The notes below the pieces were generated by a model. That model saw only the letters and a list, made by a program, of their open reading frames with translations. It did not search any database and had not been told where the DNA came from. A DNA stretch of 55,462 nt from the NCBI GenBank assembly GCA_905235455.1, contig CAJOLL010000004.1, positions 1 through 55,462 of the forward strand, in the 5' to 3' direction. Shown here one piece after another: positions 54,939 through 55,462 of the stretch (position 1 is its first letter; each line of letters begins with the position of its first letter). A program made the translations under genes and the position numbers. This DNA comes from an uncultured Clostridia bacterium. Its GTDB lineage: Bacteria; Bacillota; Clostridia; Saccharofermentanales; Saccharofermentanaceae.

Positions 54939-55462
54939 TTATCCCTGAGTCGCAGAAGGCTCACTCGAACTCTCAGGCGGCGTAGTTCCTGAAGTACTGT
55001 CAGAAACAGCCAAATCGGTCGGATCTGACGGATCAGTAACTGCGGCTTCCTGTCCGGAAACACTTCCGTTAATCGGAATATAATCCAGGATACCGACGAT
55101 ATGTTCTTCGAGTTTGAAAGTACCTCTTTGCGTTCTGGTCTGAATAAGATCATCGGCATGGAAGATCATCTTTGCGCCGATGAACGTAGTGATACCGATG
55201 ACGATCGCAAGAATAACGAGTTTGATCAAGAGCATGACCGTCACACCGGAATTTTGGAAAAAGTCCGCCAGCGGCGTGTTTCTTCTGATCTTATTATCTG
55301 ACGCGGAAGCCATAAACTCCGCCACCCGGAATCTCGGTGAATCGATCCTCTCCATGATCGTATGCTTCATCGTGGATGCAGAATATTCATCAAGGTTCTT
55401 TTCCGCCGGAGCAGCATCATTGATCGCAGGATACTTTCCCGCTAGTTCATTGACATGATACT
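54939..55462 (-). CDS. Unrecognised membrane protein, C-terminal part (5' end outside window)
   Basis: The frame is open from the window edge (55462) through the first visible Met at 55370 without a stop, so the gene almost surely starts beyond the window; 173 residues are visible. They include a hydrophilic N-terminal part (VNELAGKYPAI; STMKHTIMERIDSPRFRVAEF), one membrane helix (about residues 75-98 of the visible part), and a short extracellular Ser/Thr/Pro/Glu tail ending in SATQG. I do not recognise a family. It precedes the LCP gene on the same strand, suggesting an envelope role. Confidence 0.55.
   Translation of the reverse strand, partial: YHVNELAGKYPAINDAAPAEKNLDEYSASTMKHTIMERIDSPRFRVAEFMASASDNKIRRNTPLADFFQNSGVTVMLLIKLVILAIVIGITTFIGAKMIFHADDLIQTRTQRGTFKLEEHIVGILDYIPINGSVSGQEAAVTDPSDPTDLAVSDSTSGTTPPESSSEPSATQG

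Overview
This window is a stretch of chromosome from an anaerobic, Gram-positive-type member of the Clostridia (Eubacteriales). The evidence is the clade-type single-chain PurL, an HrcA/CIRCE-controlled groESL, two LytR-CpsA-Psr (LCP) wall enzymes, VanZ, DUF3048 and DUF5711 proteins, a GldA/F/G-like ABC exporter with DUF4340, HydG for [FeFe]-hydrogenase maturation, and strong GGAGG ribosome sites. It could be a relative of Saccharofermentans, Oscillospiraceae or Lachnospiraceae, but I cannot fix the family. I see no rRNA, tRNA, CRISPR array, prophage or intact insertion sequence. Almost all of the window is coding; the only gene-free stretch over 300 bases is 29521-30044.

Layout. 1-2644 (+): end of prs, a small membrane protein and rqcH. 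2604-6915 (-): queH, ruvB, ruvA, ruvC (own promoter) and a pyrimidine-nucleoside phosphorylase. 7024-8172 (+): a Gfo/Idh/MocA oxidoreductase. 8201-11126 (-): an LCP enzyme followed by a membrane-anchored PP2C-like protein that lacks the metal-binding aspartates. This pair is divergent from a DUF3048 lipoprotein (11248-12459). 12534-25115 (-): a long housekeeping run, transcribed purL, rsmA, zapA-like, U32 peptidase-like, dut, corA-like, a degenerate alpha/beta hydrolase, tsaD, smpB, vanZ-like and a small unknown, with several 4-11 base overlaps. 25206-28049 (-): htpG and a class IV aminotransferase.

28306-35916: argG and argH, both (+), normally neighbours, are separated here by about 5 kb of opposite-strand DNA. 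That block holds a terminator-like element, 63-base tandem repeats, a TIR-transmembrane-propeller protein, hydG and the small hydrogenase regulator. The regulator operon has an untranslated leader containing an intrinsic terminator. 35965-37860 (+): a LacI-type sensor fused to GGDEF. 37867-40362 (-): UPF0210, its ACT partner and a metallo-beta-lactamase-fold protein.

40412-51432 (-): two flavoprotein oxidoreductases, a CYTH protein, a DUF5711 propeller, DUF4340, GldG-like, ABC permease and ATPase, an acyl-ACP thioesterase and a small membrane protein. 51509-53439 (-): groEL and groES with CIRCE. 53564-55462 (-): a second LCP enzyme and the end of an unrecognised membrane protein.

The most notable points are two probable pseudoenzymes tied to the cell envelope (8201-10003 and 15053-16069), the TIR-propeller receptor beside a repeat element inside a split arg locus, and the terminator-bearing leader of the hydrogenase regulator operon. 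All functional statements come from reading translated sequence without database searches.
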